This document shows, in pieces, positions 7,143 through 15,021 of a DNA stretch of 34,796 nt. Origin of the DNA: JANOXC01 sp031418215 (GTDB lineage: Bacteria; Bacteroidota; Bacteroidia; AKYH767-A; OLB10); the NCBI GenBank assembly GCA_031418215.1, contig JANOXC010000200.1, forward strand, positions 1 through 34,796, written 5' to 3'. The number at the start of each line of letters is the position of its first letter. Position 1 is the first letter of the stretch. Made by a program: the position numbers and the translations under genes. The notes below the pieces were generated by a model. It ran no database searches, was not told where the DNA came from, and was given only the letters and a program-made list of their open reading frames with translations.

Positions 7143-7835
7143 ATGAAGAAAATTGTAGTTTTTACAGGTGCCGGAATGAGTGCTGAAAGTGGTATCAATA
7201 CCTTTCGAGATAGCGGGGGACTGTGGGAGCAACACAAAATTGAAGATGTAGCCACGCCTGAAGCATTCAGAAGAGATCCTGATCTAGTTCTTAATTTTTA
7301 CAATCAACGACGGAAACAAGTACTGGCCGCTGTTCCGAATAAAGCACATTTGGCCATTGCTCAATTGGAGAAAAAATTTGATGTGCATGTTATTACCCAA
7401 AATATAGATGACTTGCATGAACGGGCAGGCTCCTCTAAAGTTTTGCATCTGCACGGTGAAATCCTCAAATCGCGCAGTACAGTCGATCCACATTTAATAT
7501 ATAACATTGACGGTTCAGATCTTCAAGTCGGTCAGCGATGTGAGCGAGGCAGCCAGCTAAGGCCGCATATTGTTTGGTTTGGTGAAGCTGTTCCTGCAAT
7601 GGAAGAAGCGGAATTTATTACCAGTGAGTCCGACATCTTCCTGATTATCGGAACTTCACTTGCTGTTTATCCCGCTGCAAACCTGGTTGCATTTGCAAAG
7701 ACCCATGTTCCAAAATATCTTGTTGATCCCAATGCAAAACCAATTCCTTATATCGCAAATCTTAAAATAATAAATGAAAAAGCCGGAGCCGGTATACCGG
7801 TGCTGGTTAAAAAACTGTTGAACGATGAGCAATGA
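7143..7835 (+). CDS. NAD-dependent protein deacylase, sirtuin (CobB/SIRT5-like) without zinc cysteines
   Basis: A 230-residue sirtuin, removing acyl groups from lysines with NAD+. Start is ATG 7143, because KKIVVFTGAGMSAESGI (residues 2-18), the NAD-binding GAGxSxxSGI opening, follows directly; the open frame upstream adds nothing family-like. QNIDDLHERAG (86-96) holds the Gln-Asn-Ile-Asp motif and His104 in LHLHGE is the catalytic base. Tyr53 and Arg56 in FYNQRR match the Y-x-x-R pair that makes class III sirtuins (E. coli CobB, SIRT5) prefer succinyl or malonyl lysine. The region that normally holds four zinc-binding cysteines has only one Cys (133), so the zinc knuckle seems absent. The stop overlaps the next gene by 11 bases. 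Confidence 0.92.
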   Translation: MKKIVVFTGAGMSAESGINTFRDSGGLWEQHKIEDVATPEAFRRDPDLVLNFYNQRRKQVLAAVPNKAHLAIAQLEKKFDVHVITQNIDDLHERAGSSKVLHLHGEILKSRSTVDPHLIYNIDGSDLQVGQRCERGSQLRPHIVWFGEAVPAMEEAEFITSESDIFLIIGTSLAVYPAANLVAFAKTHVPKYLVDPNAKPIPYIANLKIINEKAGAGIPVLVKKLLNDEQ

Positions 7836-8427
7836 ATTTATGAATTCTGATTTGTATAACTGGGTAGTGTTACCGTTATTGATTTTCCTGGCACGTATGA
7901 GTGATGTAACGCTGGCGACGCTTCGAAATATTTTCCTTTCCAAATCAGTAAAGAAGCTCGTGCCATTTATGGGCTTCTTTGAAGCACTCATCTGGTTGTT
8001 GGCGATCAGCCAGATCATGAAAAATATCAATAATGAAAACCCATTGTGTTTCATCGCCTATGCAGCCGGATATAGCATGGGTATTTTCGTGGGCATAAAA
8101 ATTGAAGAACGATTGGCATTAGGACTTCAGGTAATGCGAATAATAACCCATACTGAATCGGATGATTTATTGGAGGGATTGCGAAAAGGGAATTTTGGAA
8201 CTACCATTATTGACGGCCATGGCAGCAAGGGCCCGGTAAAAATCATATTGACCATTTTAAAGCGAAAAGACCTTCCTGTCGTTCAGCGTATCATTCAGGA
8301 TACACAACCCTCGGCCTTCTATTCTGTTGAAGATATTAGACATACCAGTCATGGTGTTTTTCCAAAAAGCAATGATGGCAAATTAGATACTATGAAGCGG
8401 ATTTTTCCTTATGGAGCCGATAGATAA
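7825..8427 (+). CDS. UPF0316 family membrane protein (DUF2179 domain)
   Basis: A 200-residue protein with three membrane segments in its first half (about residues 13-31, 45-65 and 72-92), then a soluble ferredoxin-like DUF2179 domain (roughly 105-175: TESDDLLEGLRKGNFGTTIIDGHGSKG at its start, IILTILKRKDLPVVQRIIQD next). This matches the UPF0316 family, whose function is not established; DUF2179 is also found in YitT-type transporters and is thought to bind a small ligand. The first segment ARMSDVTLATLRNIFLS carries the family's conserved polar residues. ATG 7825 overlaps the sirtuin stop by 11 bases; a second ATG five codons on is also possible. The overlap suggests a two-gene operon with the sirtuin. 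Confidence 0.85.
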   Translation: MSNEFMNSDLYNWVVLPLLIFLARMSDVTLATLRNIFLSKSVKKLVPFMGFFEALIWLLAISQIMKNINNENPLCFIAYAAGYSMGIFVGIKIEERLALGLQVMRIITHTESDDLLEGLRKGNFGTTIIDGHGSKGPVKIILTILKRKDLPVVQRIIQDTQPSAFYSVEDIRHTSHGVFPKSNDGKLDTMKRIFPYGADR

Positions 8428-8469
8428 GGTTTGTTTCAGTCCCGGTTTTTAACTGTAGACGGTAAATAT

Positions 8470-8477
8470 TACATTTG
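8470..8477 (+). promoter_or_regulatory. Candidate -7 box of the pyruvate dehydrogenase beta gene
   Basis: TACATTTG, a perfect TAnnTTTG, 20 bases before the ATG at 8498. A T-run (8446-8450) lies 19 bases upstream as a weak -33 element. It follows the stop of the UPF0316 gene by 42 bases, suggesting its own promoter. Confidence 0.5.
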
Positions 8478-8497
8478 CATTCAACTTAAGTGAATTT

Positions 8498-9481
8498 ATG
8501 AAAGAATTACAGTTTCGGGAAGCTTTAAGAGAAGCAATGAATGAAGAGATGCGTGCTGATAAAAGCGTATTTCTAATGGGAGAAGAAGTTGCCCAATATA
8601 ATGGCGCCTATAAGGTAAGTCAGGGTATGCTTGATGAATTTGGACCTTCAAGGGTAATAGATACACCCATTGCTGAATTAGGCTTCGCCGGCATCGGTGT
8701 AGGTGCTGCCATGAATGGATTGCGTCCAATCATAGAATTCATGACGTTTAACTTTTCCCTTGTAGCCATCGACCAGGTGATCAATTCTGCCGCTAAAGTG
8801 ATGAGTATGAGTGGCGGACATTTTAATTGTCCAATCGTATTTCGAGGGCCTACTGCCTCAGCAGGTATGTTAAGTTCCCAGCATAGCCAGGCGTTTGAGA
8901 GTTGGTATGCCAACTGTCCGGGATTAAAAGTAGTTGTACCCTCAAACCCTGCTGATGCAAAAGGATTGTTGAAGTCGGCTATCCGTGATAATGATCCTGT
9001 TATTTTTATGGAGAGTGAGCAGATGTATGGAGATAAAGGAATGGTACCCGAAGGCGAATACATTATGCCAATCGGTATAGCTGATATTAAAAAAGAAGGA
9101 ACAGATGTAACAATTGTCTCTTTTGGCAAGATGATGAAAATCGCATTGAGCGCCGCTGAAGAACTTGCTAAAGAAAATATCAATGCAGAAATAATTGACC
9201 TTCGAACAGTAAGGCCAATTGATTATGCGACAGTGATTGCATCAGTAAAAAAAACAAATCGTTTGGTGATAGTTGAAGAAAGCTGGCCATTGGCTGCTAT
9301 TGCTACGGAAGTTGCTTTTAAAGTACAACGTGAAGCATTCGATTATCTTGATGCTCCGGTGTTGCGAGTAATGGGAGGGGATGTTCCCTTGCCCTATGCA
9401 CCAACATTAATTGAGGCATTTCTTCCCAATCCTGCCCGTGTAATTAAAGCAGTGAAGGAAGTGATGTATGTTGCAAAGTAG
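8498..9481 (+). CDS. pdhB: Pyruvate dehydrogenase E1 component, beta subunit
   Basis: A 327-residue transketolase-like beta chain of the heterotetrameric alpha-keto acid dehydrogenase E1, which with the alpha chain decarboxylates pyruvate on thiamine diphosphate and hands the acetyl group to E2. Seen: REALREAMNEEMRADKSVFLMGEEVAQYNGAYKV (residues 8-41) with the Glu of the cofactor-activating loop, TPIAELGFAGIGVGAAMNG (about 54-72), GPTASAGMLSSQHSQAFESW with the conserved His (128), and the C-terminal transketolase domain from TDVTIVSFG (about 208) to PYAPTLIEAF. The sequence resembles pyruvate rather than branched-chain enzymes, but substrate cannot be fixed from one subunit. The alpha subunit, E2 and E3 genes are not adjacent, so this beta gene stands alone, a common arrangement in Bacteroidota. 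Confidence 0.93.
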   Translation: MKELQFREALREAMNEEMRADKSVFLMGEEVAQYNGAYKVSQGMLDEFGPSRVIDTPIAELGFAGIGVGAAMNGLRPIIEFMTFNFSLVAIDQVINSAAKVMSMSGGHFNCPIVFRGPTASAGMLSSQHSQAFESWYANCPGLKVVVPSNPADAKGLLKSAIRDNDPVIFMESEQMYGDKGMVPEGEYIMPIGIADIKKEGTDVTIVSFGKMMKIALSAAEELAKENINAEIIDLRTVRPIDYATVIASVKKTNRLVIVEESWPLAAIATEVAFKVQREAFDYLDAPVLRVMGGDVPLPYAPTLIEAFLPNPARVIKAVKEVMYVAK

Positions 9482-9499
9482 CAATCAGATATGAATAAG

Positions 9500-9582
9500 G
9501 AGCCAAGAATCAAGAGCCAAGATTTATGATTGAGCATCAAGTCGTAAGTATCAAGTATCAAGACTTGAGATTATAGAACAAT
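9500..9582. repeat. Degenerate 7-base tandem repeat (GTATCAA family), copy 2
   Basis: Consecutive 7-base units begin with G and mostly end in AA: GAGCCAA (9500-9506), GAATCAA, GAGCCAA, GATTTAT and GATTGAG; one 6-base slip (9535-9540); then GTCGTAA (9541-9547), GTATCAA twice (9548-9561), GACTTGA, GATTATA and GAACAAT. It is the inverted counterpart of 2266-2300. Confidence 0.75.
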
Positions 9583-9618
9583 TAAACTCTTTATATTTTA
9601 CAAATTGTAAACTAAATT

Positions 9619-9645
9619 CTGCTTACTGCTGCTGCCAACTGCCAC
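9619..9645. repeat. Degenerate CTGCTTA-type 7-base repeat
   Basis: Units CTGCTTA (9619-9625), CTGCTGC (9626-9632), a 6-base TGCCAA and CTGCCAC (9639-9645). They are the degenerate, opposite-strand relative of the perfect GCAGTAG array at 2151-2178. Confidence 0.6.
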
Positions 9646-9652
9646 TAGATTT

Positions 9653-9673
9653 TGCAAAATGCAAAATGCAAAC
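9653..9673. repeat. Three tandem TGCAAAA-type 7-base units
   Basis: TGCAAAA at 9653-9659 and 9660-9666, then TGCAAAC at 9667-9673. This is a third heptamer family within the same 317-base spacer between pdhB and the glycosyltransferase gene. Confidence 0.7.
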
Positions 9674-9748
9674 TGCTGCAGCTAACTACCACCAATTTTT
9701 ACAAACAGTAAAAAGTTGCTATACTTCATAAAAAAAATCATAAAGCTT

Positions 9749-9776
9749 CCTCCCCTTGGAGAGGATTGAGGTGAGG
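9749..9776. repeat. Candidate dispersed CCTCCCC...GGTGAGG element
   Basis: A 28-base G/C-rich island in an AT-rich spacer, with an imperfect hairpin (CCTC 9749-9752 pairing GAGG 9761-9764). Its wording resembles an intergenic element I recall from other Bacteroidota genomes; only one copy is present here, so the repeat status is not shown by this window. It ends 22 bases before the glycosyltransferase ATG and could affect its leader. Confidence 0.35.
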
Positions 9777-9798
9777 TCTTAAAGTCACGATTTTCAAG

Positions 9799-11283
9799 AT
9801 GATATTCAAACTACCACGCTACTTTCTTATTTTTTTGTTGCTACTAAACGCTGCCATTCATTTACCTTTTTTGAATTTACCTCCCGTGAGTCGTCATGTA
9901 TGGCGGCAGACATTTACCTTATCTGTTGCACGTAATTTTTACAAAGAGGAAATGAATGTTTTTCATCCGCGTGTGAACAACCGTGGTATTTCAAATGGTA
10001 TTACCGGAATGCAATTCCCTTCTTATGAATACGGATTGGCTGCAATTTATTTCATCACCGGCGAACATTTTTGGGTGAATCGTTTATGGAGCCTGCTAAT
10101 ATTTTCAATGGGGATATTATTTGCTTACTGGTGGATAATTAATTTAACCGGATCAACTTTTAAAGGATGTATTGCTGCATGGTGTTTAACATGGAGCCCT
10201 GAACTTTTTTACCATGGCTTCAATGCATTACCTGATATCCTGGCATTAACAATGGCGTTGGGTAGCTTGGCAACAGGTTACCAGTTTCTGAATAAAAAAA
10301 AATATTTATGGCTCCTGATTTCATTTGGTATGTTGTTATTGGCCGGATTGACGAAAATTCAATTCCTGATGGCTGGAACTATTTGGGTTGTTTGGCTGTT
10401 TTCAAATGATGTGAAATACAGGCTGCTTAAACATGAAAAGCGTTTTGTGTTTTTGGGTGGATTATCGGTGATTTCCTTGACTTTAGGATGGTATGTATAT
10501 GCCAGGAACCTCATTGCAAAAACCGGTTTAGCTGATGTTGGTCTTGAATTCCGACCTGTCGATAATTTACAATTGGCATTTAAAACCATTTGGCATAACC
10601 TTATCAGTGATATGCCTGAATTGCTGATGGGGTATGCTTCATTTATTCTTTTTCTGGTTGGAATATATATAATTTTTAAAGAAAATTTTTTGTTCAGTAT
10701 CAAAGTCTTACCTTATGTTTTATGGTTGATTATGTTCATTATATATTACCTGATTGAGCTTTCCCAAATGGATGAACACAATTATTATTTGATAGTATGC
10801 ATTCCATTATTGATTTTGATAATGATTTCAGGTGCAAAATTCATCAGTGATAGATATAGAATAGTTTTATTGATTTTAATGATTGCTCAGCCTGTTCTTT
10901 CTGCTATTCGGGTAATTCCTTCGCGCTGGATGAATAGAAATAATGAAGTGCAGGATGAATTATATAATGAAACATCGCGCAACCGACTGAAATATTTTAT
11001 ACCTGAAAATGCCAAATGCATCGCAGTTCCTGATCAGTCGGGATGTATATGGTTTTATTTTCTGAATAAGAAAGGATATAGTTTTGGAAATAAAGAGGAG
11101 CTAAAGGTGATGTATAATAATCGTCCCAAACTGGAATCAATAGTAAATAGTGGTATTCAGTATTTATATTCCAATGATGAATCTATTTCACAAGATGAAG
11201 TGCTTGAAAAATACATTGCTAAATCAATAGGTAAGGAAGGAAATTTCAGCGTCTATAAATTACAAAACAAAAAAAACAACTAG
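9799..11283 (+). CDS. GT-C type membrane glycosyltransferase (ArnT/PMT-like)
   Basis: A 494-residue multi-pass inner-membrane protein of the glycosyltransferase 39-like superfamily, which moves sugars from polyprenyl-phosphate carriers to lipids, glycans or proteins on the periplasmic side. The first membrane segment (residues 5-22) leads into a periplasmic loop, RHVWRQTFTLSVARNFYKE (about 34-52), placed where GT-C enzymes have their acidic or catalytic loop, followed by GITGMQFPSYEYGLAAIYF and about ten further hydrophobic helices to about residue 375. The last 115 residues are a soluble domain (ENAKCIAVPDQSGCIWFYFL). No canonical DE or DD pair is evident in the first loop, so activity is inferred from topology. 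It converges with the multicopper oxidase gene, 9 bases apart. Confidence 0.7.
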   Translation: MIFKLPRYFLIFLLLLNAAIHLPFLNLPPVSRHVWRQTFTLSVARNFYKEEMNVFHPRVNNRGISNGITGMQFPSYEYGLAAIYFITGEHFWVNRLWSLLIFSMGILFAYWWIINLTGSTFKGCIAAWCLTWSPELFYHGFNALPDILALTMALGSLATGYQFLNKKKYLWLLISFGMLLLAGLTKIQFLMAGTIWVVWLFSNDVKYRLLKHEKRFVFLGGLSVISLTLGWYVYARNLIAKTGLADVGLEFRPVDNLQLAFKTIWHNLISDMPELLMGYASFILFLVGIYIIFKENFLFSIKVLPYVLWLIMFIIYYLIELSQMDEHNYYLIVCIPLLILIMISGAKFISDRYRIVLLILMIAQPVLSAIRVIPSRWMNRNNEVQDELYNETSRNRLKYFIPENAKCIAVPDQSGCIWFYFLNKKGYSFGNKEELKVMYNNRPKLESIVNSGIQYLYSNDESISQDEVLEKYIAKSIGKEGNFSVYKLQNKKNN

Positions 11284-11292
11284 TTAATCCAA

Positions 11293-13797
11293 TTACTGCT
11301 TTTCAATCTTATTTACATAAACGCCATCCTGCGTTACAATTTTAACAAAGTAAATTCCGCAGTTCATTTCACCTAAATCCAATCGATAGGTTGTTGCATC
11401 AATATTTTTTTGAAAAAGCATTTTACCATCCAATGAAGTTAGATAAAGTTCATAAGCGCTTTTTCCGGAATATGCAATCCATGTATAATCATTGGCAGGA
11501 TTTGGATATAGCTTTACTGCATCATTCTTATTTTGATCATTGAGGCCAATGCAAATACTGGATGTAATTAGACCCATGGCCTGTATACTGTCCTGTCCTC
11601 CGGCATTATAGGCAATCAAGATTACATCATAAGTTCCGCTTTGCAGATAACACACCGACGGATTTTGCAAGCTGCTTGTATCTGGAGTTGCACCCGTAAA
11701 ATGCCATTCCCAGGTATCTACATTAGTTGATGAATTTGCGGTAAATTGTATACAATCAAGTGTGCAAAGTATACTGTCACTTGCTGAAAATGAAATGTCG
11801 GGTGGAAGTACACAATTGGACGAATTGATTTGTCCTGATGCAAATATGCTGTCTTGCCCTCCTGCATTTGTAGCTTTTAATGAAACATCAAATGTTCCTG
11901 CTTGCTGATAACAAACTACCGGATTTTGTAAACTACTGGTATCAGGATTTCCACCGGGAAAATGCCATTCCCAGGTATCAACATTACCTGTTGAAGTAGC
12001 ATTAAATTGAATACAATCATTCAAACATAATATACTATCACTTACTGTATAGGTAATGTCAGGAGGAGCAACACAGTTGCTTGCATTAATACGACCAGTA
12101 GATTGTATGGAGTCTTTTCCACCGGAATTACTTGCAATTAATGTAACATCAAATATTCCACCTTGCTGATAGCAAACAGTTGGATTTTGTAAACTGCTGG
12201 TATCAGGATCTCCACCTGGAAAATGCCATTCCCAGGTATCCACATTTGTTGTTGATGTTGCATTAAATTGAACGCAATCATTTATACAAAGTACACTGTC
12301 ACTCACTGTATAAGAAATATCAGGAGGTGGAACAGAGGCGAGTGAGTCAACCACGAGGAATTGTCCCATCATTCCAAAATCCTCATGAAACATGATATGA
12401 CAATGATACATATAGGGCATTGAATCATCAGCATAATCTTCAAACCTGGTAATTACACGTGCTGTTGTATTAGAACGAACCATCACAATATCTTTCCAAC
12501 CTTGTTCATAGGCAGGAGCATTGGTTCCATTATAATCTAATATTTTAAATTGTACACCATGTATATGAAAAGGATGTGCATGAATAGACAGGTTTTGCAA
12601 TTCCCAAATTTCTGTATTGTTAAGTAACACTGTTTGGTTGATTTCATTTATATCAAATAATGTACTGTCGAGCCATGCGCATCCATTCATTCCGGGTGGA
12701 CAATTGGGTGCATCTGACATGATGATATGCCTTGTAACATTTGCTGTAGTGTCAGGCCAAAAATTATTTGTAGTTAATATACCGGGGATTGAAGTAACAG
12801 GATTGATGGTTTGCATACCAACATTAATATGTAACAGGTTAAAAGTCCTGCCACCTAATTGATTTGCAAAAATACCACTGCCGGGCTGACTGCCTCCAAC
12901 ATCGGGTGGCAAGGAACCATTGAATGCTTTGAGTTCACAAGTTTGGCCTTGCTGACCGCTTAAATTGACAAGAATTTCAACTCGTTCACCAGGAGCAAGA
13001 CTGTATCTGACAACAGGCACAGGTGCATTTAACAAACCTCCATCCGAAGTGATTATATAAAATGTCCTGGTATCATTAAATCCAAAACGATAGGAGCGTT
13101 CCATAGCACCGTTCAAAATTCTGAAGCGCACTACCTGGGCAGGCAAAGTAATTTCAGGGTTTAATGTGCCATTAATTGTCATCGTATCTCCATAATGCGA
13201 CATCACTAATTGATTGGAAAGACTGTCAAACCTTCTGTCGGTTAATGCTAATGGAATATCATCAATACCATAATTACGAGGTAAGTTCAATGATGCTTCA
13301 ATGTTGTCGCGTACAATGATCATTCCACCAAGTCCCATCGTAACTTGTCGCTCCGTCATCATATGTAAATGCGGATGATACCAATAGGTAGCTGCATTAT
13401 TCATCACCTTAAATTCCGGCGACCAGGTATTCATTGGCGCTATAGTTTGATGAGGGCCACCATCCATTCTTGCAGGAATATGCAAACCATGCCAATGCAT
13501 AGTAGTAGTGTCGGCTAAATTGTTTGATACATTCAAATGAACAGTATCACCTTTATTAAAAATAAGTGTTGGTCCCCACCAATTGCCATTTACTGCTTCA
13601 GTAATGGTTTGCTGCCCTGGCAGGAATTGCTTAAAGGTATCTTGTAAAGACAAATTAAAAACGGTACCACTGATGGTGTCTGGAATCCACAATTGATTAA
13701 ATTGAGCTTGTGTACGATTGCAAAAAAGTATACTACTCAATAAGAATGTAACTCTTAACAGGAAATAAAATGAAACTTTTTTCTTATGTAAAACCAT
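11293..13797 (-). CDS. Exported multicopper oxidase with three PKD repeats and T9SS sorting domain
   Basis: An 834-residue secreted oxidase. ATG 13797 is chosen: it starts MVLHKKKVSFYFLLR, a signal peptide ending near TQA|QF; the upstream TTG at 13812 is less likely. Copper ligands are complete: HWHG (His101, His103), YHPHLH (141-145), HAHPFHIHG (406-413) and YHCHIMFHEDFGMM (Cys466, Met476), giving type 1 and the type 2/3 trinuclear cluster, so it should reduce O2 while oxidising a metal or phenolic substrate. Three PKD-like domains of exactly 87 residues each follow (about 491-751), then a type A T9SS C-terminal domain (VKLYPNPANDY...GIYFVKI) for export and surface anchoring. Substrate (Cu+, Fe2+, Mn2+ or organic) is undetermined. 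The gene lies alone, convergent with the glycosyltransferase. Confidence 0.93.
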   Translation of the reverse strand: MVLHKKKVSFYFLLRVTFLLSSILFCNRTQAQFNQLWIPDTISGTVFNLSLQDTFKQFLPGQQTITEAVNGNWWGPTLIFNKGDTVHLNVSNNLADTTTMHWHGLHIPARMDGGPHQTIAPMNTWSPEFKVMNNAATYWYHPHLHMMTERQVTMGLGGMIIVRDNIEASLNLPRNYGIDDIPLALTDRRFDSLSNQLVMSHYGDTMTINGTLNPEITLPAQVVRFRILNGAMERSYRFGFNDTRTFYIITSDGGLLNAPVPVVRYSLAPGERVEILVNLSGQQGQTCELKAFNGSLPPDVGGSQPGSGIFANQLGGRTFNLLHINVGMQTINPVTSIPGILTTNNFWPDTTANVTRHIIMSDAPNCPPGMNGCAWLDSTLFDINEINQTVLLNNTEIWELQNLSIHAHPFHIHGVQFKILDYNGTNAPAYEQGWKDIVMVRSNTTARVITRFEDYADDSMPYMYHCHIMFHEDFGMMGQFLVVDSLASVPPPDISYTVSDSVLCINDCVQFNATSTTNVDTWEWHFPGGDPDTSSLQNPTVCYQQGGIFDVTLIASNSGGKDSIQSTGRINASNCVAPPDITYTVSDSILCLNDCIQFNATSTGNVDTWEWHFPGGNPDTSSLQNPVVCYQQAGTFDVSLKATNAGGQDSIFASGQINSSNCVLPPDISFSASDSILCTLDCIQFTANSSTNVDTWEWHFTGATPDTSSLQNPSVCYLQSGTYDVILIAYNAGGQDSIQAMGLITSSICIGLNDQNKNDAVKLYPNPANDYTWIAYSGKSAYELYLTSLDGKMLFQKNIDATTYRLDLGEMNCGIYFVKIVTQDGVYVNKIEKQ
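11545..12327 (-). repeat. Three tandem 261-base units encoding PKD domains
   Basis: Within the multicopper oxidase gene, the 19-base phrase beginning ATGCCATTCC recurs at 11701, 11962 and 12223, a constant 261-base period (87 codons, no indels). Each unit encodes a PKD-like domain with the shared motif VDTWEWHF and a Cys-x4-Cys and VCY pattern. Equal length and high identity suggest recent duplication or gene conversion. Confidence 0.9.
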
Positions 13798-13863
13798 TAA
13801 TATTTTAATCAACTATTAATTTCATTTCCCTACAGAAAACTCGCATTTAATTTTTGGAATTAA

Positions 13864-13877
13864 TTATCAGTTATCAG
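13864..13877. repeat. Two tandem TTATCAG units
   Basis: TTATCAG at 13864-13870 and 13871-13877, upstream of the multicopper oxidase start in the spacer to murI. It has the same 7-base period as the larger intergenic arrays at 2.2 and 9.5 kb. Two copies alone could be chance. The rest of this 284-base spacer shows no open frame. Confidence 0.5.
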
Positions 13878-14081
13878 TGGTCTGAAAACAGCTACCGGGA
13901 TTGGATTTGACGTAAATATAAGTTGCAAAAATGAGAAAAAATCCAGAATTCGGGTTATATATTCCTTTGGAATACTTACATAATTTACATAAATGGCCTC
14001 TTAAAAGTAATTTAATAACAAAATGCAAATGAAAATCAATCACTCTTCATCAATTGCCCGGAAATTGGACCAGAAATGACT

Positions 14082-14912
14082 TTAAAGTGGGAGGTGACGC
14101 GAATGCACTTTTACCCCAAGAAATAGCTGTGCCTTATTATCAAAATCGGATGTTGATTCCGTTGTATAGAAAGAAATAATTTCATTTTTAGCGCATAACT
14201 CATCAATTTCCGGATGGCGTTTCAAATAGTCGACAAGACTGCGAGCTACAATTTCTCCTTGTGAAACAAGTTTGATAGAAGGAGGAAGGAAATGCTGAAT
14301 CTTATTTTCAAGTAATGGATAATGTGTGCAGGCAAGCAATATGGTATCAATGGAAGATGATTGCTTAAGCAGGTTATCAATATGTTTTTTAATAAAATAA
14401 TCTGCTCCGGGTGAATTATGTTCATTGTTCTCCACTAAAGGCACCCACATTGGACAAGCTTCCTGATAGATATTAATATCCGGGAAGAATTTTTTTACTT
14501 CCAATACATAAGATTGTGATTCTACTGTTCCTTGTGTGGCAAAAATTCCCACATGTCCTGAATGGGTTAATGTGCCGATGATCTCAGATGTCGGCCTTAT
14601 CACACCTAACACACGGCGCAATTCTTTTTCTTTTGGAAGATCGATTTGCTGAATAGTACGCAAGGCTTTAGCAGAGGCAGTGTTACAGGCAAGAATAACA
14701 AGGCTGCAGCCCATTTCAAAAAGATGATTTACACATTCAAGCGTATATTGATACACAGTTTCAAAAGTCCGGTTTCCATAGGGAACTCTTGCATTGTCGC
14801 CTAAATATATATAATCATGTTTCGGTAAATGCCTCACAATCTCTTTAAATACAGTAAGTCCACCATATCCTGAATCAAATACGCCTATGGGTCCTGCTTT
14901 TTTTTCCGTCAT
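14082..14912 (-). CDS. murI: Glutamate racemase
   Basis: MurI interconverts L- and D-glutamate, supplying D-Glu for peptidoglycan stem peptides. The 276-residue protein has the two-domain aspartate/glutamate racemase layout. VFDSGYGGLTV (residues 11-21) is the first substrate loop with Asp13-Ser14. The two catalytic cysteines are Cys76 in LVILACNTASA and Cys195 in ILLACTHYPLL, each in its conserved context, and YLGDNARVPYGNRT (36-49) is the intervening signature. Length is normal (255-290). The ATG at 14912 starts MTEKKAGPIGVFD. It lies alone on the minus strand, upstream of the multicopper oxidase in transcription direction, with 284 bases between; co-transcription is unlikely. Confidence 0.97.
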   Translation of the reverse strand: MTEKKAGPIGVFDSGYGGLTVFKEIVRHLPKHDYIYLGDNARVPYGNRTFETVYQYTLECVNHLFEMGCSLVILACNTASAKALRTIQQIDLPKEKELRRVLGVIRPTSEIIGTLTHSGHVGIFATQGTVESQSYVLEVKKFFPDINIYQEACPMWVPLVENNEHNSPGADYFIKKHIDNLLKQSSSIDTILLACTHYPLLENKIQHFLPPSIKLVSQGEIVARSLVDYLKRHPEIDELCAKNEIISFYTTESTSDFDNKAQLFLGVKVHSRHLPL

Positions 14913-15021
14913 TATTTGTTATGAAATAGATTTCACATTTTTAATCAGCAAGGATTTTTTAATTGTGATCAGCTCAAAAAAGGTATTATATATAGTTGTA
15001 TGTCCAATCAATAATTAAAAA

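Noticed and set aside
7656..8054. A 132-codon open frame on the minus strand over the sirtuin/UPF0316 junction
   Set aside because: Shadow of two well-supported plus-strand genes; low-complexity composition.
8620..9183. A 187-codon open frame on the minus strand inside pdhB
   Set aside because: It is fully antisense to a clear enzyme gene, has no recognisable domain, and its residues follow the codon pattern of the opposite strand.
13810..13812. TTG start for the multicopper oxidase
   Set aside because: The ATG at 13797 gives a better signal peptide start; the same reasoning moved the TolC, HD phosphohydrolase, His-rich and propeller starts to ATG codons.
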